From JAGRMG01 sp047975215 (GTDB taxonomy: Bacteria > Pseudomonadota > Alphaproteobacteria > Rhodobacterales > Rhodobacteraceae), in assembly GCA_047975215.1 (NCBI GenBank), contig JBKEDD010000062.1, positions 31,846 to 95,845 of the forward strand: a DNA stretch of 64,000 bases. The letters run 5' to 3'. Below, in pieces: positions 51,469 to 59,908 of this stretch (positions within the stretch are counted from its first letter, which is position 1; each line of letters starts with the position of its first letter). The position numbers and the translations under genes were made by a program. The notes beneath the pieces are model-generated. The model did not search any database. It was not told where the DNA came from and saw only the letters and a program-made list of their open reading frames with translations.

Positions 51469-52113
51469 TCATGCCAGGCGTTTCAGAAAGCCCGGCAGGT
51501 CGTCGGTATGGTGATGGATGTGACTGGCATCATCGCGCTCGGGCGCGACATGCACGGTGCGCATCCCCATCTCGTGCGGGGCGGCCAGGTTGCGCGCGTC
51601 GTCCTCGAACATCGCGGCGCGCTCGGCCGGAGCGCCGTCAAGGGCGAACACGGCCTCGAAGGCGGCGCGCTGGGGCTTGGGCAGGAATCCCGCATGTTCG
51701 ACGCCATAGATCGCATCGAACTGCCCCGACAGCCCGCGCGCCTCGATGACCCGTTCGGCGTAGGGTGCGCAGCCATTGGTATAGACGATCTTGCGGCCCG
51801 GCAGGGCGGCGATGGCGCGGGCCAGGTCCGCGTCCTTTTCCAGGTGGTCGAGCGAGATATCGTGGACATGCGTCAGATAGGGGGCGGGGTCGACATCGTG
51901 TTCATGCATCAAACCCGCCAGCGTGGTGCCATAGAGCTGCCAGTAGTGGCGGCGCAGGCGGTCGGCCTCGCCCCGCGGCACGCCGAGCGCATCCATGACG
52001 AACTGCGTCATGCGCAGTTCGATCTGGTCGAACAGGCGGGCCTGTGGCGGATACAGGGTGTTGTCGAGGTCGAACACCCAATGCGTCACGTGAGAGAAGG
52101 ACTGGCGAACCAT
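51469..52113 (-). CDS. HAD-family pyrimidine 5'-nucleotidase
   Basis: 214 residues of the haloacid-dehalogenase superfamily, SDT1-like type. The catalytic motif I is WVFDLDNTLYPP (Asp15, Asp17 with the start MVRQSFSHV), motif II KIVYTNGC and the later MFEDDARNLAAPHEMGM segment completes the active site. It should dephosphorylate pyrimidine nucleoside monophosphates or similar. It precedes the UbiH-family gene in one operon. Confidence 0.87.
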   Translation of the reverse strand: MVRQSFSHVTHWVFDLDNTLYPPQARLFDQIELRMTQFVMDALGVPRGEADRLRRHYWQLYGTTLAGLMHEHDVDPAPYLTHVHDISLDHLEKDADLARAIAALPGRKIVYTNGCAPYAERVIEARGLSGQFDAIYGVEHAGFLPKPQRAAFEAVFALDGAPAERAAMFEDDARNLAAPHEMGMRTVHVAPERDDASHIHHHTDDLPGFLKRLA

Positions 52114-52217
52114 GGCGATGATCTAGGACAAGGGCGCGCAGCGTTCAATGGCAGGGTTGATCGCGAGGCGCGCCCGCGGCTAGACAGGGGGCGCATGAAA
52201 GAGGCGCAGGCACGGCC

Positions 52218-52868
52218 ATGACTCCCACCAAGCCATCGCAAGGCGACGCCTACAGCATGATCCTCGATGCCATCGACATTGGCATCTACAAGCCTGGCGA
52301 CCGCCTGGTGGAAAGCGATCTGGCCGAACGGCTGGGCGTGTCGCGCACGCCGGTCCGCGAAGCGTTGCAGCGGCTCGAAACGCAATCCCTGCTGGAACGC
52401 GACGGCCGGTCGCTTATCGTGGCGACGCTGGATCACAACCAGATGGCCGAACTTTACGTGGTGCGGCGCGAACTCGAGGGGCTGGCGGCGCGGCTGGCGG
52501 CCCAGCATGCGACCGAGGAAGAGGTGCGGGTGCTGCGCGAGATGGTCGGCGAGGACGATGCGCTGGTCTGCGATCCGCCGGCGCTGAGCCGCGCCAACCG
52601 CCGGTTTCACGAACAGATCCATCTGGCCTCGCACAACCGCTATCTGGTGCAGCAACTGAACCTGGTGCACCGGACCATGGCGCTGATGGCCACGACCTCG
52701 CTGGCGGCGCAGGGGCGTGGCGAACTGGCACAGCGCGAACATGGCGCCATCGTCGCGGCGATCGCGGCGCGCGATTCCAGCGCCGCCGAGGAGGCGCTGC
52801 GCCATCACATATCGGCGGCCTTCATGACCCGTCTGAAACAGGATGCCGGCAAGCGCGAGCGGCGCTGA
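52218..52868 (+). CDS. GntR family regulator, FCD type
   Basis: 216 residues. An N-terminal GntR winged helix (about 8-75; RLVESDLAERLGVSRTPVREALQRLE) precedes an FCD ligand domain (about 85-205). LSRANRRFHEQIH and EHGAIVAAIAARD plus HISAAF carry the metal-binding His and Asp of FCD. Its 3' end overlaps the oppositely oriented glycosyltransferase gene by 47 nt. Its target is unknown. Confidence 0.9.
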   Translation: MTPTKPSQGDAYSMILDAIDIGIYKPGDRLVESDLAERLGVSRTPVREALQRLETQSLLERDGRSLIVATLDHNQMAELYVVRRELEGLAARLAAQHATEEEVRVLREMVGEDDALVCDPPALSRANRRFHEQIHLASHNRYLVQQLNLVHRTMALMATTSLAAQGRGELAQREHGAIVAAIAARDSSAAEEALRHHISAAFMTRLKQDAGKRERR

Positions 52869-54750
52869 GGGTCGCGGCTTCGCATTCCGGCGACGACTGG
52901 CCGTGCGGTGTCTTGTCCCAGAAGAAGGGGCAGAAACACAACTCGAACACGGCCTTGTAGGCCGCGACGACGCCAAGCGGAAAATACAGGATCATCGTCG
53001 GTATCCATGCGAGCAGGAAGCGGCGGCCGCTGGCGGAGACCGCCGCCAGCGCGATGCAGAGCGAAAGAAGTTCGGCCAGGATCAGCAGGCCCAGGGTGGC
53101 GGCCAGCATCGGCGCGGGAACAAGCCCCGACAGCGGATGAGCGATCCCGAAGGCCATCGGCCAGAAGGTCCACAGAAGGGGCGCCAGCAGGAATTGCCCC
53201 AACGTTCCCAGAAAGAACGCCTGGACACCAAGAAATCGCGCCGCACCCAGTTCGGCCCACAGGCGGCGTGGTGCGCGCATATGTACCAGATATGTGACCA
53301 TGAACCCCTTGAGCCATCGCGAGCGTTGCCGGATCCAGGGCCAGGCGCGGCCGGTCGCTTCCTCGTAGGTCACGGTGTCGATCAGTTCGGTGCGGTAGCC
53401 CGCACGCACCAGCCGCACCCCCAGATCGGCGTCTTCGGTGACGTTGTGGGCATCCCATCCGCCAAGTTCCACCAGCTTGTCGCGGCGAAAGAACAGGGTC
53501 GTGCCGCCAAGCGGCACCACCAGACCCAGCCGCGCGATGCCGTGCAGAACGATGCGGAACCAGCTCGCGTATTCGATGGTGAAACAGCGGGTTCGCCAGT
53601 TGGTGCGCGGGTTGTAGTAATCCAGTATGCCCTGAAGGCAGACCACCTCGGGCGCAGCCCCGGCAAAGCGGCTTACCACATGTTCGATCTGGTCGGGAAC
53701 CGGCGCGTCCTCGGCGTCCCAGACACCAACGATCTCGCCCCGGCAGAAATCCAGCGCATAGTTCATCGCCCGCGGTTTCGTTGTCAGCCCGCCATCGGCG
53801 GGCACCTCGATCACCCGCATCCAGGCGGGCAGGCGCGCGGCGGCCAGCGCCTCACGGGTCACGTCGTCGGCCTGTTCCAGAACCAGGATCACGTCGAGCA
53901 GCGCCTTGGGGTAGGTCAGCCGGGCCAGACGTTCGACCAGTTTGCCGGCGATTTCGCGTTCGCGGAACAGCGGTACCAGCACCGAAACGCGCGGCAGGCG
54001 CGCGGGCGGCGCGTGCCGGGGCCGGTGTGGCGCCGTCAGCCGGGCATGGCTTTGCACATGCGCGGCGAAACCGGCCAGCCTGAGACCGGCGAAAAGCGCC
54101 AGGCTCAGAATCGCCAGTCCAAACAGCAGCATCAGGCCGGCCAGCGGCGCAAGCGCCATCGCCAGCAGCGCGGCCAGAACCGCGATGGCCGCCGCCAGGC
54201 GTTTGCGCGCGTTCCAGTTGCGGCAGCTGTAGCGGGGCGCGACGCGGGTACTGGCCGCGGCGGACATCGACGCGCCATGCAGCCCGGCGATGGCGGCGTC
54301 GATGTCCATGCCGTTGGCCAGCACCGGGACGGCTGTCGCCCCGGTGTCCGGCAGTTCCGCGCGCAGCCGGTCGAACCGGTCTGGCCGGGCGGTCGCGATC
54401 AGCAGTATCGGCCCCAGCCGTTGCCAGGGGATCGCACGGTGGCGCAGCCAGAACTGCCAGGGCATCGTACCGCCCAGCCCGGGATCGGGCGGCTGTTGCG
54501 CGAGATCGACCTGTTGCAGCCCGTATTGCGCGGCCAGCGCCGTCTGGACGGCGGTTTCGCCTGCCCAGCCCTCGGCCACGAGAATCTCGCCGATGGGTGC
54601 GCGCTGTTGCAGTTGCAACCGCAGCGCCTGTACCAGCCGGTCGCGGCTGATCGCCCCGCTTTCGACCAGCAGCCGCCCGAGCGGGCGGCGCGGCAGATCC
54701 GCCGCCGGGGCCGGGCGGGGGGAAAGCAGCCGAAGGCTAAGATCGCTCAT
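52822..54750 (-). CDS. Glycosyltransferase with N-terminal MshEN-like domain and multispan GT2 domain
   Basis: 642 residues from the ATG at 54750. Residues about 21-83 resemble the MshEN domain (type II secretion ATPase N-terminal): PLGRLLVESGAISRDRLVQA then APIGEILVAEGW. Two membrane helices (about 185-225) follow. The GT2 domain is RVSVLVPLFRE..., with GVWDAEDAP (DAED 345-348), NVTEDADLG (TED 438-440) and QRSRWLKG (475-482). Several C-terminal membrane spans precede FCPFFWDKTPHGQ, as in NfrB-type processive enzymes. It probably makes an extracellular polysaccharide. The usual Arg of the MshEN motif is shifted (PLG and PIG replace RLG), so c-di-GMP binding is uncertain. Confidence 0.85.
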   Translation of the reverse strand: MSDLSLRLLSPRPAPAADLPRRPLGRLLVESGAISRDRLVQALRLQLQQRAPIGEILVAEGWAGETAVQTALAAQYGLQQVDLAQQPPDPGLGGTMPWQFWLRHRAIPWQRLGPILLIATARPDRFDRLRAELPDTGATAVPVLANGMDIDAAIAGLHGASMSAAASTRVAPRYSCRNWNARKRLAAAIAVLAALLAMALAPLAGLMLLFGLAILSLALFAGLRLAGFAAHVQSHARLTAPHRPRHAPPARLPRVSVLVPLFREREIAGKLVERLARLTYPKALLDVILVLEQADDVTREALAAARLPAWMRVIEVPADGGLTTKPRAMNYALDFCRGEIVGVWDAEDAPVPDQIEHVVSRFAGAAPEVVCLQGILDYYNPRTNWRTRCFTIEYASWFRIVLHGIARLGLVVPLGGTTLFFRRDKLVELGGWDAHNVTEDADLGVRLVRAGYRTELIDTVTYEEATGRAWPWIRQRSRWLKGFMVTYLVHMRAPRRLWAELGAARFLGVQAFFLGTLGQFLLAPLLWTFWPMAFGIAHPLSGLVPAPMLAATLGLLILAELLSLCIALAAVSASGRRFLLAWIPTMILYFPLGVVAAYKAVFELCFCPFFWDKTPHGQSSPECEAATLSAARACRHPVSDGS

Positions 54751-54837
54751 CTGACACGTCCGCAAGTTTGCTTCGCGTCAGGGTTGTAGTGCCAGGGTTA
54801 ATAACGGGTAAACGCAGTCCCGGCGGCGAGAGCTGCG

Positions 54838-56004
54838 TCAGGCCGCGGCCTTGCGGTCCGCCATGGCCGCGGCGAACCGTTGGAACAGATAGTAACTGTC
54901 CTGCGGTCCGGGGCTGGCTTCGGGATGGTATTGCACCGACCAGACCGGGCGGCCGGACACGCGGATGCCGCAGTTCGAACCGTCAAACAGCGAGCGGTGG
55001 GTTTCGGCCACGCCATCGGGCAGGCTTTGACCGTCGACGGCAAAGCCGTGGTTCATAGATGTGATCTCGACCTTGCCGGTCTCCAGATCCTTGACGGGAT
55101 GGTTTGCGCCGTGATGGCCGTGGTTCATCTTGACGGTTCTGGCGCCGAGCGCCAGCGCCAGCATCTGGTGGCCCAGGCAGATGCCGAAGACCGGCAGGTT
55201 CGTGTTGTCGAGGATCTTGCGGATCATCGGCACCGCGTAGGCACCGGTGGCCGCCGGGTCGCCGGGCCCGTTCGACAGGAACACGCCGTCGGGTTCATGC
55301 GCCAGCACCTCCTCTGCGGTGGCGGTGGCCGGCAGCACCGTGATATCGCAACCGACGCTGGCCAGACAGCGCAGGATATTTCGCTTGGCGCCGTAATCCA
55401 GTGCCACGACCTTGAATTCCGGGGCCTCCTGGCGGGAATAGCCATCCGGCCAGGCCCAGCGCATCTCGTCCCAGCGATAGCTTTGCGCGCACGTCACTTC
55501 GCGGGCGAGATCCATGCCCTCCAGCCCGGCAAAGCTGCGTGCGGCGGCGACCAGGGCGGCGATGTCGAAGCGGCCCTGCGGGTCATGGGCAAGCGCGACA
55601 TGGGGCGCGCCCTGCTGGCGGATCGCGCGGGTCAGGCGGCGTGTATCGACGCCGCCGATGGCGATCCGGCCGCGCCGCGCGAGCCAGGTCTTGAGGTCGT
55701 CGGTTGCCCGCCAGTTGCTGGGCGCCGTCGGATCCCATTTCACGACCATGCCGCGCGCCACGGGATCGGCGGTTTCGTCATCCTCGGCATTGACGCCGAC
55801 ATTGCCGACATGGGGAAAGGTGAAGGTCACGATCTGCCCGGCATAGGACGGATCGGTCATGATTTCCTGATAGCCGGTCATGGCGGTGTTGAAGCAAAGC
55901 TCGGCCACCGTCTGCCCGGTGGCGCCAAAGCCGGTGCCATAAAACACCGTGCCATCGGCAAGCGCCAGGCAGGCGGTGGGGTGGGTCGGGTCGGCGGCGG
56001 CCAT
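54838..56004 (-). CDS. carA: Carbamoyl-phosphate synthase small subunit
   Basis: 388 residues. CarA hydrolyses glutamine to give ammonia for carbamoyl phosphate, used by PyrB and arginine synthesis. FGICLGHQMLALALG holds the catalytic Cys, and VQYHPEASPGPQDS the active-site His and Glu. AGGAG stands before the ATG at 56004. The large subunit carB is not nearby. The divergent gene is a YqeY protein. Confidence 0.97.
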   Translation of the reverse strand: MAAADPTHPTACLALADGTVFYGTGFGATGQTVAELCFNTAMTGYQEIMTDPSYAGQIVTFTFPHVGNVGVNAEDDETADPVARGMVVKWDPTAPSNWRATDDLKTWLARRGRIAIGGVDTRRLTRAIRQQGAPHVALAHDPQGRFDIAALVAAARSFAGLEGMDLAREVTCAQSYRWDEMRWAWPDGYSRQEAPEFKVVALDYGAKRNILRCLASVGCDITVLPATATAEEVLAHEPDGVFLSNGPGDPAATGAYAVPMIRKILDNTNLPVFGICLGHQMLALALGARTVKMNHGHHGANHPVKDLETGKVEITSMNHGFAVDGQSLPDGVAETHRSLFDGSNCGIRVSGRPVWSVQYHPEASPGPQDSYYLFQRFAAAMADRKAAA

Positions 56005-56187
56005 GGCACGAGTCTCCTGCGGCTGGATCTTGCGATACCTAAGCCCGGAGCGGGATGGGGTCAAGCCCGGGCCGATTCTGCGACATTGTTATATTTCAAT
56101 AGCTTACAAGAAAATTCTGGTAGTTGTGCCAGCGGTTTTCCTTCTGTATCCTCGGGGCTTCGAGTGCCATGGGGATGGACCAGACAT

Positions 56188-56667
56188 ATGGATCTGCGAG
56201 AACGCGTCAACACGGCGCTGAAACAGGCAATGAAAGACAAGGCCACCGCGCGCCTCTCGACGCTGCGGCTGATCAGCGCCGCAATCAAGGATCGCGATAT
56301 TGCCGCGCGTGGCGACGGCACCGATGTTGGCGTCGGCGACGACGAGGTGACGGCAATCCTTGGCAAGATGGTCAGGCAACGCCGTGAAAGCGCGCGTGCC
56401 TACGAGGAGGGCGGACGGCTGGATCTGGCCGAGCGCGAGCGCGAGGAAATCGGCATCATCCAGGAATTCCTGCCCAGGCAGCTCGATGACGATCAGGTAC
56501 GCGCGGCGGTACAGGCCGCTGTCGCCTCGACCGGCGCTGCGTCGATCCGTGACATGGGCAAGGTGATGGCCGAACTGAAGGGGCGCTACAGCGGCCAGAT
56601 GGATTTTGGCAAGGTCGGCCCGATGGTAAAGGACGAACTTTGCGCCACCGCCGGCGGCCCGTGCTGA
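56188..56667 (+). CDS. GatB/YqeY domain protein
   Basis: 159 residues of the YqeY family, similar to the C-terminal domain of the GatB amidotransferase subunit. DLRERVNTALKQAMKDKATARLSTLRLISAAIKDRDI, ILGKMVRQRRESARAYEEGGR and EFLPRQLDDDQVRAAV match. YqeY is assumed to interact with tRNA or RNA polymerase; the role is poorly known. It is divergent from carA, a linkage that is common in alphaproteobacteria. Confidence 0.93.
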   Translation: MDLRERVNTALKQAMKDKATARLSTLRLISAAIKDRDIAARGDGTDVGVGDDEVTAILGKMVRQRRESARAYEEGGRLDLAEREREEIGIIQEFLPRQLDDDQVRAAVQAAVASTGAASIRDMGKVMAELKGRYSGQMDFGKVGPMVKDELCATAGGPC

Positions 56668-56686
56668 ACGGCCGGTACGCGGCGCT

Positions 56687-57172
56687 TCAGCCACGCAGCC
56701 GGATCAGCAGTTCGTCATAAAGCGCCAGGCGCTCCTCTTCGGAGAGAAACGCGCCGATCTCGACCTCGCGGCCATTGCCCGACAGCGTGACATAGAAGGG
56801 CACCGGGCCGCCGGCGTCGTGCAGGTTCGCCCGTGCCCAGTGGCGGTTGCATTCCCAGTCGCGCGTGGCGCCGCCCGGGTCGCGGCGGACCAGTCGCGCG
56901 TGCTCTGCGGTCAGGGTCAGGACCTCGATGATCTGGCCGTCGCGGCGTGACCGGTCAAGCGCCCACCACATGCCGCCGAGTGCCAGCAGCACGAAAGGCA
57001 GCAGCCCCCAAAGCAGCACCGAACCGAGCACCGCCAGCAACGGGACAAGCACCAGCGCGAAGCTGCCGGCGATGAACCAGGCATAGCCCCGGGCCGGCAG
57101 CGACCGATGCGGCCACAGATGCAATTCCTGCGCGTCGCTGCGCGGATCGGTCTCGACCCATTCATAGGGCAT
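56687..57172 (-). CDS. DUF2244 family membrane protein
   Basis: 161 residues from the ATG at 57172 (a GTG at 57214 is possible; no clear ribosome site at either). It has an N-terminal polar start, two hydrophobic helices (about 29-68) and a C-terminal domain with NGREVEIGAFLSEEERLAL, which is typical of DUF2244. The family is often near oxidase genes, as here, downstream of ctaD. The function is unknown. It may help cytochrome oxidase assembly. Confidence 0.85.
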   Translation of the reverse strand: MPYEWVETDPRSDAQELHLWPHRSLPARGYAWFIAGSFALVLVPLLAVLGSVLLWGLLPFVLLALGGMWWALDRSRRDGQIIEVLTLTAEHARLVRRDPGGATRDWECNRHWARANLHDAGGPVPFYVTLSGNGREVEIGAFLSEEERLALYDELLIRLRG

Positions 57173-57307
57173 CGCGGGCCGTGCGGGTGGCGGGTGCCCG
57201 GAGGACGATGTCACGTTGCATTGCGGAGCTTGTCTTCAGGTGCCTGGCGGTTTCCTGGTGCCGGCAGCCTGTGGCAGGGGCATCGCGGCTGCCAGCCGCA
57301 GCCGCCA

Positions 57308-57335
57308 AAAGGCCCCGGACGGTGCCGGGGCCTTT
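57308..57335 (-). terminator. ctaD terminator
   Basis: AAAGGCCCCGG (57308-57318) and CCGGGGCCTTT (57325-57335) form an 11-bp stem with a 6-nt loop, 24 bp after the ctaD stop. In minus-strand reading it ends in a run of T residues, the form of an intrinsic terminator. It separates ctaD from the DUF2244 gene. Confidence 0.8.
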
Positions 57336-57359
57336 CGGGTACGGTCCTGTCCGGCCGCT

Positions 57360-59033
57360 TCAGTGCGCGTGGCCCTTGTCCCAGTCCTCGCGCTTGGGCA
57401 ACTGCTCGAACGTGTGTTCGGGCGGCGGGCTGGGCAGGGTCCATTCCAGCGTATCGGCGTATTCGTTCCAGTAGTTGTTCTCGGTCACTTTCGCGCCGCG
57501 CGTGAGCGACCATATCACGACGCCGATGAAGAACAGGAAGGACGCAAACGACAGGAACGCACCCCAGGACGAGATGTAGTTCCAGTAGGCGAAGGCCTCG
57601 GGGTAGTCGATGTAGCGGCGCGGCATACCCTGACGGCCCAGGAAGTGCTGGGGAAAGAAGGTCAGGTTGGTGCCGATGAAGAACATCCAGAAATGCAGAT
57701 TGGCGGCCCATTCGGGGTATTGCCGGCCGGTGATCTTGCCGAACCAGAAATAGACCCCGGCAAAGATGGCGAACACCGCCCCCAGGCTCATCACATAGTG
57801 GAAGTGCGCCACGACATAGTAGGTGTCGTGGTAGGCCCGGTCGATCCCGGCCTGCGCGACCACCACGCCGGTAACGCCGCCGATGGTGAACACGATCAGG
57901 AAGCCGAAGGCCCAGAGCATCGGCGCCCGGAACTCGACCGAGCCGCCCCACATGGTAGCGATCCAGCTGAACACCTTTACCCCTGTCGGGACCGCGATGA
58001 CCATCGTCGCCAGCATGAAATAGACCTGCTGGTTGATGCTCATCCCCACGGTGTACATGTGATGCGCCCAGACCACGAAGCCCAGAAAGCCGATGGTGAT
58101 CAGCGCCCAGACCATCGGCAGATAGCCGAAGATGGGCTTCTTCGAGAAGGTGGCGATCACATGGCTGATGATGCCAAAGCCCGGCAGGATCACGATGTAG
58201 ACTTCGGGATGGCCGAAGAACCACAGGATATGCTGGTAAAGCACCGGATCGCCGCCCCCCGAGGCGTCGAAGAAGGTGAAGCCGAAGTTGCGGTCCATCA
58301 GCAGCATGGTGATGGCACCGGCAAGAACGGGCAGGGCCAGCAGGATCATCCAGGCGGTGATGAAGATCGCCCACGAGAACAGCGGCACCTTGAACAGGGT
58401 CATGCCCGGCGCGCGCATGTTCAGGAAGGTGGTGATCATGTTGATCGCGCCCAGGATCGAGGAAGCGCCGGAAAGGTGCACCGCGAAGATCGCCAGATCC
58501 ATCGACATGCCGCCCTCGGTGGTCGAAAGCGGCGGGTAGAGCACCCAGCCCACGCCCGAACCGAGCTGGTCGTTGCCGCCCGGGGTCAGCATGGATGCCA
58601 CACCCAGCGATGTGCCGGCGATATAAAGCCAGAACGACAGGTTGTTCATGCGCGGGAAGGCCATGTCCGGCGCGCCGATCTGCAACGGCATGAAATAGTT
58701 GCCGAAACCGCCGAACAGCGCGGGAATCACGACGAAGAACATCATCAGTACGCCGTGATAGGTGATCAGCACGTTCCAGAGATGGCCGTTTGGCGTGCAT
58801 TCGGCGGAGGCGTCCGACAACAGCCGCGCGCCTTCCATGCACATGTGCTGGACGCCGGGTTCCATCAGTTCCAGCCGCATGAAAACGGTGAAGGTCACTG
58901 AAATCAAACCCGCAATCGCCGATGCGACGAGGTATAGGATACCGATGTCCTTGTGGTTGGTGGACATGAACCAACGGGTGAAGAATCCGCGCTCGTCGTC
59001 GTGCCCGTGCCCGTGAATGGCCGCGTCTGCCAT
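57360..59033 (-). CDS. ctaD: Cytochrome c oxidase subunit I (aa3 type)
   Basis: 557 residues with about 12 membrane helices. Subunit I binds heme a, heme a3 and CuB. Metal ligands are in LITYHGVLMMFF (heme a), WFFGHPEVYI and VWAHHMYTVG (CuB), and HDTYYVVAHFHYVMS (heme a3 and heme a); the K-pathway lysine and the D-pathway GNYFMPLQIGAPDMAFPRMNN are also visible. CAGGAGG lies 6-7 nt before the ATG. It stands alone; other oxidase genes are elsewhere, except a subunit IV gene near 39.7 kb. A perfect FNR-type box lies about 98 bp upstream. Confidence 0.98.
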   Translation of the reverse strand: MADAAIHGHGHDDERGFFTRWFMSTNHKDIGILYLVASAIAGLISVTFTVFMRLELMEPGVQHMCMEGARLLSDASAECTPNGHLWNVLITYHGVLMMFFVVIPALFGGFGNYFMPLQIGAPDMAFPRMNNLSFWLYIAGTSLGVASMLTPGGNDQLGSGVGWVLYPPLSTTEGGMSMDLAIFAVHLSGASSILGAINMITTFLNMRAPGMTLFKVPLFSWAIFITAWMILLALPVLAGAITMLLMDRNFGFTFFDASGGGDPVLYQHILWFFGHPEVYIVILPGFGIISHVIATFSKKPIFGYLPMVWALITIGFLGFVVWAHHMYTVGMSINQQVYFMLATMVIAVPTGVKVFSWIATMWGGSVEFRAPMLWAFGFLIVFTIGGVTGVVVAQAGIDRAYHDTYYVVAHFHYVMSLGAVFAIFAGVYFWFGKITGRQYPEWAANLHFWMFFIGTNLTFFPQHFLGRQGMPRRYIDYPEAFAYWNYISSWGAFLSFASFLFFIGVVIWSLTRGAKVTENNYWNEYADTLEWTLPSPPPEHTFEQLPKREDWDKGHAH

Positions 59034-59130
59034 TGGGTGCCTCCTGTCAGATCCGGGCGTGCGGCGGCAGTCCGGCGCACGCGTTCATTCAGGTTTTAGA
59101 ATTTCGGGCGGGCCGCATCAATGCCCGAAT

Positions 59131-59144
59131 TTGATCTGGATCAA
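59131..59144. promoter_or_regulatory. FNR/FnrL-type binding site upstream of ctaD
   Basis: TTGATCTGGATCAA is a perfect match to the FNR consensus TTGAT-N4-ATCAA. It is 98 bp from the ctaD start and 161 bp from the HIT gene start, so oxygen-dependent control of ctaD by an FnrL protein is the simplest reading. Whether it activates or represses is not visible. Confidence 0.75.
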
Positions 59145-59304
59145 GAATAATTTCTTTGGCGACTTGATATCGCTGCGCCTTTGCGGCGGCCGGCAGCGTT
59201 TCCGATATCGCTTTGCAAGACGGGTTTGGTTCGGGGTGCGCCCTTGACGGCGCAACTGGCCGGTCGCACATACCCGGCGCAGACATCAGCCCGAGGAGCC
59301 CCCC

Positions 59305-59727
59305 ATGAGCTACGATCCCCAGAACATCTTTGCCAAGATCCTGCGCGGCGAGATACCGGCGCAAAAGGTGTACGAGGATGCGGCAACGATGGTGTTCATG
59401 GACATCATGCCGCGCGCCGACGGCCATTGCCTCGTGATCCCCAAGACCCCCTGCCGCAACGTCCTGGATGCCGGCGCCGACCAGTTGGCGGCGGTGATGA
59501 TGACGGTTCAGACCATGAGCCGCGCGGTCATGCGGGCTTTCGATGCCGGCGGCGTCACCATCCAGCAGTTCAACGAGGCCGCCGGCGGGCAGGAGGTGTT
59601 TCATCTGCACGTTCACGTTCTGCCGCGCCATGACGGCGTGGCGCTGCGCCCGCCGGGGCAGGCGGCGCCGCAGGAAACGATCGCCGCCCATGCCGAACGG
59701 ATTCGCGCGGCACTGGCCGAGGGCTGA
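59305..59727 (+). CDS. HIT family hydrolase
   Basis: 140 residues. The histidine triad HLHVHVLPRHDGV (about 98-110) is complete, with IFAKILRGEIPAQKVYED at the start and HCLVIPKTPCRN. HIT proteins hydrolyse AMP-NH2-type or dinucleotide compounds. GAGGAG lies upstream of the ATG. It is divergent from ctaD across 271 bp holding the FNR box. Confidence 0.93.
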   Translation: MSYDPQNIFAKILRGEIPAQKVYEDAATMVFMDIMPRADGHCLVIPKTPCRNVLDAGADQLAAVMMTVQTMSRAVMRAFDAGGVTIQQFNEAAGGQEVFHLHVHVLPRHDGVALRPPGQAAPQETIAAHAERIRAALAEG

Positions 59728-59908
59728 GCGTCCCCGCCGGGGCGACCGCGCGTTAGCGCCGTTCAACGCGTGTCGGCGCGCCGCGCGAAATCGCCAGGCA
59801 TCCAATCCTGCCCACCCTTGCCCGGATGCGTCGAAATTGCGGTTTCGCTGATGCACGCGCATCGGTATACGGGCGCGGGTTTGACTCGTACCAAGCAAAG
59901 GACCGGAT

